Assembly (NCBI GenBank): GCA_963932465.1
Contig: OZ010789.1
Coordinates: 597,578,968-597,642,967, forward strand
Source: Maratus speciosus
Taxonomy: Eukaryota > Arthropoda > Arachnida > Araneae > Salticidae
DNA: 64,000 bases
Direction: 5' to 3'
Program-made: the position numbers and the translations under genes
Notes under the pieces: model-generated
What the model was told of the DNA's origin: nothing
Database searches by the model: none
What the model saw: the letters and a program-made list of their open reading frames with translations, nothing else
Shown here: piece by piece, positions 12,557-22,677 of the stretch
Layout of the letters: the number at the start of each line of letters is the position of its first letter
Position numbering within the stretch: position 1 is the first letter of the stretch

Positions 12557-13305
12557 TAATTTTCTTGGTGAAATTTCACGCTTAAGTCTCGGATCGTACA
12601 CTCAATTCAGCTATTTTTACTTCAATTTCCTTTCTACTGCATACTGTCGTTACACTTACATATGCACTCAACTAGAAGTTTTACAATATCTTAAAAATTA
12701 AATGAAAATTTTTAAAATATGTGGAAAAAAACAATTTTTCTGTTAAAAATTGCCTTTTTTTATATTCGAGAGTAACTATAACACAATTACATCATTACAT
12801 AGAGCTTAGAGTCTAGTTCAGAACACGGTGAATATTATGGAATGCATTCTGACAAAACTTCATTATAATATGCTTTAAATATGTTACATAATGAAGTTTA
12901 TCAAACATGGCGATAACGTAAAAATTGATTTAAAGATTTCTTTTAAAATTATCAGATGCATTCAGAATAAATCAAGAAGTGCCAATTGATGTTTATTAGT
13001 GTTTTTGTGCACAAAACGTAAAAAATGACGCATAGAAACAAAATTTAAATTTCACCCTTCTTTCCTTCGCATACTTCCTTTATTTGACCCATTACTTCCT
13101 GTTTATTAAACTGGCCATAACTCTTCTTCTTGTAAAGATAGAAATAAATTTAAAACAGATTTTGAATCGTAAATGATTACTTTTTTAAATAAATAATTAT
13201 CAAAACGCATATTGGGTTTAGGTAAAAGTAATGTAGTTTGATTTTTCATGTTTTTCAAAGCAAATTTATTCATATAAATTTTAAACACTAATCAATGATA
13301 AATAT
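10406..13305. other. Featureless AT-rich DNA; CRE-like site and poly-T run
   Basis: No gene was recognised. A perfect 8-bp CRE palindrome TGACGTCA lies at 11805-11812, next to a GC-richer patch (TGGTGGCGCTAACG), and a poly-T tract of about 31 bases lies at 12525-12555. Neither is tied to a transcription unit I can see. Confidence 0.4.
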
Positions 13306-13309
13306 GCTG

Positions 13310-13760
13310 TTTTGGTCGATGACCTTTTGCGACTTTTCTCATAAAACCATAATTCCGTCACCGTAGAACTTCTCAGATTTTTGGGCGAGAAACTTGACCA
13401 AGTGATTTTCAGAATCCTCTTTTGCAGCCAGCTTTACAACGAAATTTTCGCTGAATGATGCCCTGATCTCTCAACGTCTTCCGTCAACTCTCTTGCCGAT
13501 TGAAACCTAGAAAAACACTCAAATACTCGCGAAAGACTCATAGCAACGTCACCATACGCAGATTTAATAATTTCATTCCATTTTTGTTACATTTTCTTTC
13601 GATGAAAATCATGCACATACACGCTTTATGGAAATGAAATCTACCAAATCGGAAGTACGCAGAAATAAATGCGACCACTTGATACGCGTGGATGAAGGTC
13701 GTTGATCGTTCTTCCCGCCGGTTTTGCAGATATAGCGCCATTTGATTTTTTTTACTTGTG
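13310..13760 (-). pseudogene. Mariner-like transposase with large internal deletion (block A)
   Basis: On the minus strand the N-terminal side (about 13535-13640) reads KWNEIIKSAYGDVAMSLSR-like, the second helix-turn-helix region of a mariner transposase. It is followed directly (13320-13430) by a C-terminal tail AAKEDSENHLVKFLAQKSEK and FYGDGIMVL, then a stop and EKSQKVIDQN. Mariner proteins normally end close to FYxDGIxKLPEKWQKVIxxNGxY, so this is the true C-terminus. The whole catalytic centre between them is absent, so only about 450 bp of a normal 1.3-kb element remain. The N-terminal part is paralogous to the mariner at 21 kb; the C-terminal tail is missing from that copy. Confidence 0.8.
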
Positions 13761-14395
13761 TGTACTGGAACATTTTGAATGTATTGTGTATTTTAAATGA
13801 CATCACATTTCTTGAACAGCAGAGTCGTTTGGGTTTCATATATCGGTAATTTTTTTTTTATATATATAACCATCCTGTTTATAATCAGTATGCAAGATTC
13901 ATTTACACAATATGTCCCGTATTCCACATCTTGAACAAAATAATACCCATATAAATATAATTTTTTTTAAATTAATTTTTCAACTACTTTTCAGCAGTGA
14001 AATTACGCTCGATTCCCGGCTTGGACATTTTTCACTACGTTGGTTTACGACTTGTTAGCAATGTGATAATTCACGTCTTTAATATTTAATACCTATATAG
14101 TCTAACAAAAAGGACGTATAAAATATATTGTACAGTAGATGGGACACTAGATACAAATATACATTTTAATGACAAAATTGACATAGGAAAAAAAATAAAT
14201 AGCCATTTGACAGTGAATTATGTTTTCTTTCAATATATGCTTAAAAAAATAAGATTAGAGTTCGTTTTCATATTGAAATATTATTAAAATCTTAAATGAT
14301 CGATGCGAACACTTAATTTTGACATCGTATCTGTCTTTACAGAAAATTTTGGGAAGTCATCGGGCCAAGTAGTTTTAAATAATAAAGACTTAAAA
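13430..14395. repeat. Paralogous block A
   Basis: Block A aligns with block B (about 21440-22536) through the mariner N-terminus, its outer end, and about 640 bp of unrelated flank. Shared landmarks are CATCACATTTCT, the block around 13880 containing ATCCTGTTTATAATCAGTAT, AAATAGCCATTTGACAG and TTTTGACATCGTATCTGTCT. The match therefore goes beyond the transposon, so this is a duplicated segment or a larger composite element. Copy A lacks the MITE present in B and carries a 146-bp segment that B lacks. Confidence 0.85.
13948..14093. repeat. 146-bp insertion relative to block B, flanked by AATACC
   Basis: Block A has about 146 bases between AATACC at 13942-13947 and AATACC at 14088-14093, where block B has a single AATACC-like site (near 21955). 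This is the footprint expected of an insertion with a 6-bp target duplication. It could equally be a deletion in B between short direct repeats. The inserted DNA contains GCTCGATTCCCGGC, which resembles a tRNA T-arm/B-box, so a truncated SINE is possible. No A-box is clear. Confidence 0.55.
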
Positions 14396-14406
14396 TTCAA
14401 CATTTA

Positions 14407-14428
14407 TTTAGTCTCTGCAGAGACTAAA
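14407..14428. repeat. Perfect 22-bp palindrome
   Basis: The bases run TTTAGTCTCTG and then its exact reverse complement CAGAGACTAAA, with no spacer. It lies between the end of block A and the Mos1-like mariner, overlapping the C-terminal side of that transposase. It may be a junction product. Confidence 0.9.
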
Positions 14429-14429
14429 A

Positions 14430-15200
14430 CAAATGGTAGTCGGGCTGGGCAAGGTCCGCGCTATATGATGAATGCATCAAAACTTCCCAGTCAAGCTCTC
14501 TCAATTTTTGCCGAGTCACTAAAGATGTGTCGATGTGTCTGGTTTGGTGTTTTCGTGATGGAAAACAACGCTTTTCCTATTGATCGACTCTGGACGTTTC
14601 TTTAATCGCTTGCTTTAATGGCATTAGTTGGCAGTAGAGTGTCGAATTAATTATTTAGCTAGGCTCGAGTGGCTCATGATGAACAATTCCTTTCCAATAC
14701 CACCAAATACTCAGCACCTTCTTTGGCACCAATCCGGGCTTTGCCGTCGTTTGTGAAGTTTCTCCAGGCTTCGAACTCGATCGTTTCCGCATATTATTGT
14801 TGTATGTAATAAAATTTTCATCGCTCGTAAGCATTTGTTTCAAAAAAAGTCGATTTCGTTTCGTTTCAGCAGCGATTCGCAAATGGATACTCGGTCCATT
14901 AAATTTTTCTCTGTTAATTCATGTGGAACACAACTTCTTTTAGCATCCAGTCTTATTTAAATGATTCAAAACTGCTTTTTGGTCGATGTATACTTCCGTA
15001 GCGATGTTTCGAGATGGAACATGTTGATCTACCTCAATTTTTGAAAGAATTGCATTGCCTTTTCAACGATTGCCATCCAGGGCGAGGTTCCTCTTTAACA
15101 TCGAAATTTCCGGAACGAAAACGAGCACACCAATTCTGACACTGGTGTTCACTTAAGCACTCATCACCATAAGCACCACACAATTTTCGATGAGCCGACA
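14430..15200 (-). pseudogene. Mos1-like mariner transposase, decayed
   Basis: Minus-strand pieces in order: KLCGAYGDECLSEHQCQNW and ARFRSGNFDVKEEPRPGW (N-terminal helix-turn-helix and linker); PHELTEKNLMDRVSICESLL; TSDENFITYNNNMRKRSSS with KPGETSQTTAKPGLVPKKVL and IWWYWKGIVHHE (first catalytic D kept in TSDE); VVFHHENTKPD where VVFHQDN is normal, so the second catalytic D has become E; and VTRQKLRELDWEVLMHSSY, SADLAQPDYHLF with the third D kept. The architecture is the DD34D class. Multiple frameshifts and stops are present. The N-terminal edge touches the outer end of the long-TIR element at 15206. It is the most complete mariner in the window but cannot be functional. Confidence 0.88.
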
Positions 15201-15205
15201 ATTTT

Positions 15206-15496
15206 CGAAAAATTGCAAAAATTGCACATTTTTCTAATTTTTTTTAAGTTAAAACTTTAAAAATAAACACGCTCTATCTTTTTATACTTCTTTCATGGTT
15301 TACATAACCTAAATAAATTAAATTCCGATCATTAATCCAATTTTTTTGTTCGCGAAAAAACTTTTATCAATTTATCAATTTTTCGCAATTTTCACCGTGC
15401 AACTCTTAGTTCGTTTTGCTAAAACAAAATCACACAAAACGCACCACGTGGAGGTGATTTCACGTTGAGTTCCACCCACATCCTACCCAAATAACC
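15206..15496 (+). repeat. Left terminal inverted repeat of the 15.2-17.8 kb element
   Basis: About 290 bp, the reverse complement of 17460-17760 with scattered substitutions and small indels. It contains a sub-palindrome around CACCACGTGG. Confidence 0.85.
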
Positions 15497-15689
15497 GTGG
15501 TATTTATATTATATTAAAATATGGTGTGGTATTTATATTATATTAAAAAGACCACATGCATGTCAATGTGTAATTCTAATTAAATGCTTATGTAGAAAAA
15601 AAATATATTCGTGTCTGTGAGTTGCGGTTCATGATTCTTCAAAGTAATTAAAATTTGGGAGAAAATCGGATGTATTTACAAAACACTTA

Positions 15690-17370
15690 CAAAAAAGTTA
15701 AATTTGAAGGCCGAGCGGAAACCTCGTGATCTTCAGCAAGCACTGAGTGGTTCCTCAAAAGGTTTTAAAGTTCCTAAAGTGGCAGTGTACTATGAAATTG
15801 ATGAATTCAAGCACACTTCTTTTGAAGACTCGGAGTATGAGGAAGATAAATACAAACCGAGTACATCGACTAAAAGCCCAAATAGCAGATGATAATTAAA
15901 ATTAACGCAACAGCGCTAAACAGAGATCGTTTCGGAGTTTCTGATTGGCCAAAAGCTGTCATAGCTTCAAGTGTTCTGGATAACTGAAACATATTCTTTT
16001 GATGTGGTTTATAAGTGTAAAGTAAAAAGAGACAAAAGTCGTTTTAGGACGTATTTGAAAAGCCGATTCATACCCCATGAGAAAAGTTCGAGCCTTTTTA
16101 CGACGGACAAAAATGCGATATTTTGTTCGTCGAAAAATTTAATGCCAAGCAATTTCACAGGAATGTGAAATAAGAACACTATTCTCTTATCCAGGAATCT
16201 GGATCAACTTATATTGGACATGTATCTCCTTCTTCGAGTTCATCACATGATATATGTCAAAGCATTATTCCTTGTTTGTCTGAAATGTCAATGTCACTAA
16301 AAAAACTAGAAGTAGTAGCGTGTGATGGATCTGTAACAAACACTGGATGAAATAACGGCGCTATCCACCGACAAGAAAATTGCAAAATGTGGAGCATATG
16401 CATCTGGCATTTTAATAAGCTTTCTTATCGCCAAATTTTCGAAAATATTCACGGACAAATTGAAGGATCTAAATCTTCTAGTGCGCCAATCGGGTAGCAG
16501 CTCACTTGCTGTGAAAAAGCTCCTGTTGTCGATTGTGAACACGCAGATTGTTCGATTTCTGATATAGACAAGACTTCTTTGAGCGCAGAACAACAGTACT
16601 TTTGGGATATTTTGAATGCAATCACCTTGGGACATTGTTCAGAAGGCGAATTGGGACCCCGGTACTTTGTCCGATTCCAGATGACTCAGATTACTAACTG
16701 CGGCCGACCGAGTCCTTAGATTGCATCAGATTCATCCGAAAACTTAAAAGAAATAGTTCGCTTCTTCATAAAACCATATATGCCTGCGTAATTTGCCATA
16801 AAATAACCAAATATTTTACTCACAGGCCAAAACATATATTTCAAGCCATACAAACATCATGCTATTTATCCGACGAATTACTACAAGTTCTCGATCCAGT
16901 AAGAGAACGAAATGCGTTTTTTACGCACTCAGAGAATACTCGGTTGGCAAGGATTCTCTATTAAAGAAAACATATTTGGGATATTGGTTACAGAAGGATC
17001 GTAAATGCAAGACAAGGCTTCCCAAAGAAGAAGACTTTTAGAAATGTAATGCCACCCGAATGGAAACTTTCAAGCTTCCGATTACATAGAAATTATTAAT
17101 TGGATTTCTTGTGCAGTGTATCCTTCCAAATGCCGCGTGACCTAAGTGAAGATGATGTTAAATTCATCTCTTCTGACACTATCGTTTCGCTGTCACACCG
17201 AGACTGTTAAGATGTGTGTGAAACTTGTGACAGAGACCTCTAATAAAGTATATGGACATGAAGATAGAGATGGCTATATCCGAACAACACTGAATTCTAA
17301 ATCGGTTATGTCTCATTCCTCCAAAAAATCAGACATTAAATGTACAGTAGATTTAAAAAAGAAATCGTAA
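15690..17370 (+). pseudogene. Transposase-like gene of the long-TIR element (unnamed family)
   Basis: Plus-strand fragments in several frames follow the order of a multi-copy arthropod protein I recognise but cannot assign to a superfamily: an acidic N-terminal stretch at 15704-15892 (SEYEEDKYKPSTSTK); DRFGVSDWPKAVIASSVL (about 15925-15980); DKSRFRTYLKSRF; GSTYIGHVSPSSSSSHDI (about 16200-16255); LEVVACDGSVTNTG; SLSAEQQYFWDI; LDPVRERNAFFTHSENTRLA (about 16890-16950); DYIEIINWISCAVYPS; and near the end CHTETVKMCVKLVTETS, then GHEDRDGYIRTTLNSK. The conserved cores CDGxxxNTG and CHTxxVxxxVKLVTEAS mark the family. At least six frameshifts or stops are present. Its position exactly between matching inverted repeats indicates it is the element's own transposase. 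Confidence 0.75.
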
Positions 17371-17459
17371 AAACTTAGTAAGCCAAAGAATGCTACTCTA
17401 TGGTAAACCTTTGTAAATGGTTGCAAATATAATGTAAATGCCACACCCAACAATTGGAT

Positions 17460-17760
17460 GGTTGGTTGGGTAGGGTGGAGGTGGAACTCTACGTGCAACC
17501 ACCTCCACGTGGTGAGTTCTGGGTCGTTTTCTTCTAGCAAAAAGTGCGAAGAGTTGCACGGTGAAAATTGCGAAACATTGCTAAATTTATGTTTTTTCTA
17601 AGATGTTGCGCAAACGGAAAAATTAGATTAATGTTTAGAATTTAATTTATTTAGGTTATGTAAACCATGAAACAAGCATAAAATGCTAAAGCGTGTTTAC
17701 TTTTTAAGTTTTAATTAACTTAAAAAAAATTAGAGAAAATCGCGATTTTTGCAATTTTTC
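17460..17760 (-). repeat. Right terminal inverted repeat of the 15.2-17.8 kb element
   Basis: Mirror of 15206-15496. The inner part contains an extra internal hairpin at about 17475-17515 formed by GTGGAGGTGG and CCACCTCCAC. Confidence 0.85.
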
Positions 17761-18079
17761 ATCAACTTTAAGAACGATGCGCGAATGGAAGATTTTAATC
17801 GATTTTAAAATTTTTTGTGTCGCTTTTTTTCTTATCACAATAGGCAACTATTGTGATAAATTGTGATATCGCACTAAAGCGTTCCGAAAATAAAAAAATT
17901 CGTTTTTTCGACCCACACTAATATACAACTTTAAAGCCATGTATTGGGGAAAAAACGAAATTATTTTTTCCTCAACCCAATATTTTTACGAAAATGCCCA
18001 TTTTAATGTATGCAAATTTAACAAATGTAACAGACTTTGCTTTTTAAAAAGAAAATTGCTTTTCTGTATATGTACTGTA
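17761..18079. other. No recognisable feature
   Basis: AT-rich sequence between two elements. It contains a short inverted repeat at about 17835-17862 (TTATCACAATAG / CTATTGTGATAA), which could be a chance hairpin or part of a decayed element. Confidence 0.4.
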
Positions 18080-18515
18080 CAGTCGTGGAAAAAAAAGTAA
18101 ACACCCCCTACTAACTCTGCAAAAAAATACCGTAGAAGAAAGTTACTGGTACCACACGATTGGTAATAAAGTCTACTTTTAAATGATATGTATATATAAA
18201 TTGCTTAGTGAGCCATCTACATAGTAAAACAAACCGTAACTCTGCTTTTTTCAATAGCAGTACGTAATTCTGACAGCATAAATTCTACACCCTTCAATTA
18301 GCCTAAAAACATATTTTTATGAAATTCGTATGATAAGTTTCCGAGAAATTAATTATTTTAAAAAGCTTATTTTAGGGGCTATATCAAAATTGAAGTTCGG
18401 TACTCGATTGTTGACCGAGAGAGCCTCCTTCTTGATCAAGACATCTTTTAAAATATCTATATACATCATTTAAAAATAGACTTTATTTCCAAACGTTCGG
18501 TTTTTACCACGACTG
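18080..18515. mobile_element. Tc1-type non-autonomous element (436 bp)
   Basis: It begins CAGTCGTGG after TA (18078-18079) and ends CCACGACTG before TA (18516-18517), so it has exact 9-bp ends and a TA target duplication, typical of Tc1/mariner insertion. A longer imperfect inverted repeat follows inside: AATAAAGTCTACTTTTAAATG near the left corresponds to CATTTAAAAATAGACTTTATT near the right. No transposase frame. The same 40-bp end occurs once more at 60147-60186. Confidence 0.8.
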
Positions 18516-19630
18516 TACAATAGCCACAAACAACACTTTAAGGAAAATAATTTTGTTCACAAAAAATATTCATTAATAAATATCATGTCTGAAAATTAAA
18601 AAAAAAAAAAATCTTTTTATTTTTTTAAGATTACATTATTTTCTCTCAGAAAAAATAACAATGTGTATTTTTAAGATTAAGAAGCCCGCTTTTGTCAGAT
18701 AGAATTTCACGAAAATATACTCGTGACACTCAATTTTTGAAATATGTTTTACTATTTTTGCTGATCATAAAATTATTATGTACGAAAGAACAGATTTTGG
18801 CGATCAGAAGCAGGAAGAGAAAAAAATCAGATTTTATTTATCAAAAATTAACATAAGATTTTCTTATTGGCAAAATTGATATAAATATTTCAAAAGAACA
18901 CGAAATATTCAGTTATATATTTGCTAAATGTAAAAAGCAACTTAAATAATGCTTTGCATTCCTTTTCTGTGATACTTATTTTTAGACTATCATAACAAAA
19001 TTCCTAAATCATAAAAATGTATTCCATTGCAAGTTTTAAAAAACTTTTGATCGTTTTCAACTGAAGGAAAGATCTGTGGACGCATTTAAAATTCATTCAT
19101 GGCTTAAGTTTGAAAGAGAAATTTATCTTACTTTGCAGACATATAGAAAGCTGCTTACCAAATTCTCATTTAGACAAAGTAAACCGAAAATATTACTTTT
19201 CATGCATTCAAAAGGTATTGCAAAGTTTTCTCTCATTAAATTGAAATACTCCTAGTAAAATAGAACAAATTTATTCCATAAACTAATTTTATTATGTAGG
19301 ATTATTTAATGTACCAGAAATTCATTAATTTATTGAGGTAGCGTATTTTACGCAAATGTTTTGTGCTTTATTATGTGGTTTTATAACTTTTGAATGGGCA
19401 ATAACTTATTTATGTTATTGATGTTTATCAACATTGGGCACGTAGCACAGCTCGCATTAGGAAGATTCTTTTTTTTTTTTTTTTTTTTTTCATTCCCATC
19501 TTTAGGAAACTTTTTCTTAAATTAGAAGCAATTATTATGTATTAATTGTTTGTCATAAAATGCATTAGAAAATAAAAAGATATTAGAATTTTCTGTTGTT
19601 ACTCGCAAAGTTATTCTACATTATAAAACT
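18516..19630. other. Featureless AT-rich DNA with poly-T run
   Basis: No gene was recognised. A 22-base poly-T tract lies at 19469-19490. Confidence 0.4.
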
Positions 19631-19785
19631 CGGAAATTGTGCGTCAAACTTGGGAAATGAAATGCGTTCGTACTGTAACTAGTTTTATAAATAATTAGGT
19701 CTTGTTGCAACAGCCATTGCACTCAAATGCTCCATATGCAAAAATGCTCGAATAAAAAATTTATCACGATTATATATACTAGTAA
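19631..19785 (+). repeat. Dispersed repeat family G, copy 2 (truncated)
   Basis: It keeps the family start (CGGAAATTGTGCGTCAAAC, AATGCGTTCGTACTGTAAC) and the next 110 bp, including ATTTATCACGATTATATATA. It then stops matching; the GACGGAC-run end is missing. Confidence 0.75.
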
Positions 19786-20788
19786 ATCTGCAGATCAGGA
19801 GCCATAACGTCAGCTCTTAAAGTCATTGACTTTTAACTTCATCACACTTTGCACAATATTCAGCATCCTACAACCTGCGTTTCACAACATTCACTTCTTA
19901 GGCATCATAAGAACATTCTATACATTTGACTAACTACTTTTTACTTGTACTAATGAGTGTATGAACTTCAGAAATCCTCATTTTTTCATTATCTACTTCT
20001 GAATTCTATTTGGCTTTCTATAATTTAGACATTTTATACTTTTATTTATTTTTTACTACCTTTGAAAATGAAATTAAATATCTGTATGTTTCAAAATGTC
20101 AAAGAAACTTCATTTTCCGTAACCTGCAGCAAATTTATCTGGAGTGAAATTTAATTTGTCTAAAAGCAAACTAAGTTTAAAATTAAATAATGTGATTGAT
20201 ATCCGACAGTTTTCTAAATAAATAACAAAACTTTAACCATAAGTAATTGCTAAATAAATCTCAAGTGACAAATTTAAATTGGCTTTTAAATCCTAATTAA
20301 GCAATTTGAGGAATAAAACTAAAGATATAGACATTAAATACATTTTTCCGCGGATAAAAGTTAAGGTAATAGTTAAAGAATTAAATGATTTATGTCTTTC
20401 AAATTTCTCTTTTCAGTCAGTTAGAAACGAACACTAAAATGTTACTTATTTTTTCTACTAAGAATCCGATAAAACAAGAATTATTTGACGTAAGAATAAG
20501 TATAAAAGCACATTTCTCCGGCACCATAACCGTGACTGCCAGATTAACAAGGTTTTTAAAGATAAAACAACGTTTTACGAAGTATGAAAGTGATGCAATA
20601 CATATTTATTCTTCAACTACCTAATATTGCATAGGACAGTTTTAAAGCTATTTATAATTTATTTTCAGTGGCAACAGTGGGTTTTGCTATTTGTAGATCC
20701 ATAAATTTTGTCTGCGTAACCTTAATTGAGAAAAGTGGATTGGTTTCTCTTATCCTTCGCGAACAAATGAATGTATGTATATACAGTG
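19786..20788. other. No recognisable feature
   Basis: AT-rich sequence. The plus-strand open frame at 20385-20624 (79 codons) shows no motif I recognise, and its composition resembles the surroundings. Confidence 0.4.
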
Positions 20789-21039
20789 CACTGTAAAAAA
20801 ATCCGACCAGTTTTCCTGTAGGAATCGGGAAAAATAGTTGCCCTTATCGTACCGAAAAATTTTCCGACCCAGCTCGGAATAAAATCCATAAAAAAGGGAA
20901 ATAATAAAACGGTATTTTACGCATTTTATTCCGATTTTACGGATTTTATTTCGAGCTGGGTCGGAAATTTTTCCAGTACGATAAGGCAACTATTTTTCCG
21001 ATTCCTACAGGAAAACTGGTCGTATTTTTTTTTAAAGTG
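20789..21039. mobile_element. Hairpin MITE, copy 1
   Basis: A 251-bp, nearly full-length palindrome. It starts CACTGTAAAAAAATCCGACC and ends with the inverse of that (AAAGTG). Inside are AGTTGCCCTTATCGTACC, TTCCGACCCAGCTCGG and their mirror images. It has no coding capacity and is paralogous to 22055-22299. It directly abuts the mariner at 21040. Confidence 0.85.
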
Positions 21040-21803
21040 TGGATTCAAAAAGTTCCAGGACTGATCACCCACAAACCATATAACTCAGAGAAATATATAA
21101 CTCAGAAATTATACTTGGAACGCCTCCACTTCAACACTACTGAGTTCTGATGTCATAGCCGCTTTAATGTCATCTATCGACTCATACCGCCTCTCCTTCA
21201 TCTTCAACATGAACTTGGGAAATAAAAAGTAGTCCGGGAGCACAGATCTGGTGAGTAGGGTAAATGATCGATGCACACAACCTGCCTTCTTGCCAAAAAT
21301 TGCTGCTCAAGGATGTACTTGTAAGCCGGTTCGTTGTCGTGCAAGAGGCACAAATTTCCACTGTGCAGCAAATCGGGCCTCACACGCTGCATTTGTTTCA
21401 AAAACCTCTGCAGGACACCTTGGTAGAATGCACCACTCACAGTGGAATTTTGACAACGAAATTTTTGATGAATGATGCCTTGAACTCTCAACGCCTTCGG
21501 TCGATTCTCTTGTCGCTTGAAACCTCGAAAAACACTCAAATACTCGCGAAAGACTCATAGCAATGTCACCATAAGCAGATTTAATCATTTCGTCCCATTT
21601 TTGTTCCAGTTTCTTTCGATGAAAATCACACACATACACGCTTTACGGAAATGAAATCTACCAAGTCGGAATTACGCAGAAATAAATGCGACCACTTGAT
21701 ACGCGTGGCTGCCTGTCGTTGATCGGTCTCCCCACCGTGTTTGCAGAGATAGCGCCATTTGATTTTTTTACTTGTGTGAGTCCTGGAACTTTTTTAATGC
21801 AAT
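21040..21803 (-). mobile_element. Internally deleted mariner element
   Basis: Its ends share the inverted motif AAAAAGTTCCAGGACT (left about 21047-21062, right about 21777-21795). At about 760 bp it is roughly 500 bp shorter than a complete mariner. It encodes the pseudogene described separately. It sits between the two hairpin MITEs and belongs partly to paralogous block B. Confidence 0.82.
21204..21639 (-). pseudogene. Mariner transposase remnant lacking first catalytic region
   Basis: On the minus strand the N-terminal side reads KWDEMIKSAYGDIAMSLSRV and FECFSRF, the second DNA-binding motif. A frame change then leads to LRVQGIIHQKF, AFYQGVLQRFLKQMQRVRPD, LCLLHDNEPAY (second catalytic D kept in LHDN) and LPYSPDLCSRTTFYFPS. 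In mariners the third catalytic D follows SPDL by four residues; here that position is T, so the triad is broken. The segment with the first catalytic D (GDETW-like) is deleted. The C-terminal tail present in block A is missing here. Confidence 0.85.
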
Positions 21804-22536
21804 GTGTATTTTAAATGACATCACATTTCTGTAACAGCAGAGTCGTTAGGGTTTCATATATCGGTAAAGTTTTTTCCTATAACCATCCTGTTTATAATCA
21901 GTATGCATCATACATTTATACAATACGCCCCTTATTCCACATCTTGAAGAAAATAATACCAATATAGTCTAATAAAAAGGACTAGTATAAAAATATATTG
22001 TGCAGTCGGTGGAACACAAGAGACTCCATACATTTTAATGATAAAATTGACATATACTGTAAAAAAAAATAATGCCAGTTTTCTGGTAGGAATAAAAGAA
22101 ATAGTTGCCCTTATGGTACCGGAATAATTTCCAACACAGCTCGGAATAAAATCCATAAAATACCGTTTTTCTGACTATTTCCTTATTTTTACGCATTTTA
22201 TTAAGAGCTGGGTCGGAAATTATTCCGGTACGATAAGGGCAACTATTTTTCCGATTCCTACCAGAAAACTTGCAGTATTTTTTTTTTTTTTTTCCAGTGT
22301 AGGAAAAAAATTAAATAGCCATTTGACAGAAAATTATGTTTTCTTTCAATATATGCTTACAAAAATAAGGTTAGGGTACGTTTTCCTATTGTACTAAATC
22401 TAAAATATTTGTAAAACAAATTGTACTAAATCTTAAATGTTCGACGCGAACACTTAATTTTGACATCGTATCTGTCTTAACGGAAATTTTTGGGAAGTCA
22501 TTCGGCCAAGTAGTTTTAAAATAATAAAGGCTTAAA
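21440..22536. repeat. Paralogous block B
   Basis: Counterpart of block A (13430-14395). The alignment is interrupted by the MITE at 22055-22299 and by the absence of the 146-bp segment of block A. The match ends at AATAATAAAGGCTTAAA, where A reads AATAATAAAGACTTAAA. Confidence 0.85.
22055..22299. mobile_element. Hairpin MITE, copy 2, with empty-site evidence
   Basis: A 245-bp palindrome with ends TACTGTAAAAA and TTTTTCCAGTG, flanked by TA at 22053-22054 and 22300-22301. Block A at the same point reads GACATAGGAAA with a single TA, the exact pre-insertion site. This fixes the boundaries and shows a TA duplication, placing the MITE with Tc1/mariner-type elements. It shares its internal GTTGCCCTTAT and CAGCTCGGAATAAAATCCAT motifs with copy 1. 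Confidence 0.92.
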
Positions 22537-22677
22537 GCTTATAGCTGCTGATTATATATATATATTTTTTTATCTTTCTGAAACATATTGCAATGCAGGT
22601 AGTTTTTAAAGTGTAGATGACTAAATTAATTGTTATGGCTCGAACACAGGGACAGCCAGAAGAATCCAGATGCATTA

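Larger units (their letters stand above)
15206..17760 (+). mobile_element. DNA transposon with about 300-bp terminal inverted repeats
   Basis: Two imperfect inverted repeats (15206-15496 and 17460-17760) enclose a single decayed plus-strand transposase-like gene, giving a 2.55-kb element. The outer edges share GAAAAATTGCAAAAAT. The repeats then share the AACCTAAATAAATTAAATTC block, TTGCACGGTGAAAATTGCGAAA and CACCTCCACGTGGTG, and inner edges near CCTACCCAA. No target-site duplication could be settled because the left edge abuts the Mos1-like mariner. I do not know a named superfamily with this gene and these repeats. Confidence 0.8.

Noticed and set aside
14303..14605. 100-codon plus-strand frame
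   Set aside because: It overlaps block A and is antisense to the decayed Mos1-like mariner, which explains the open stretch better.
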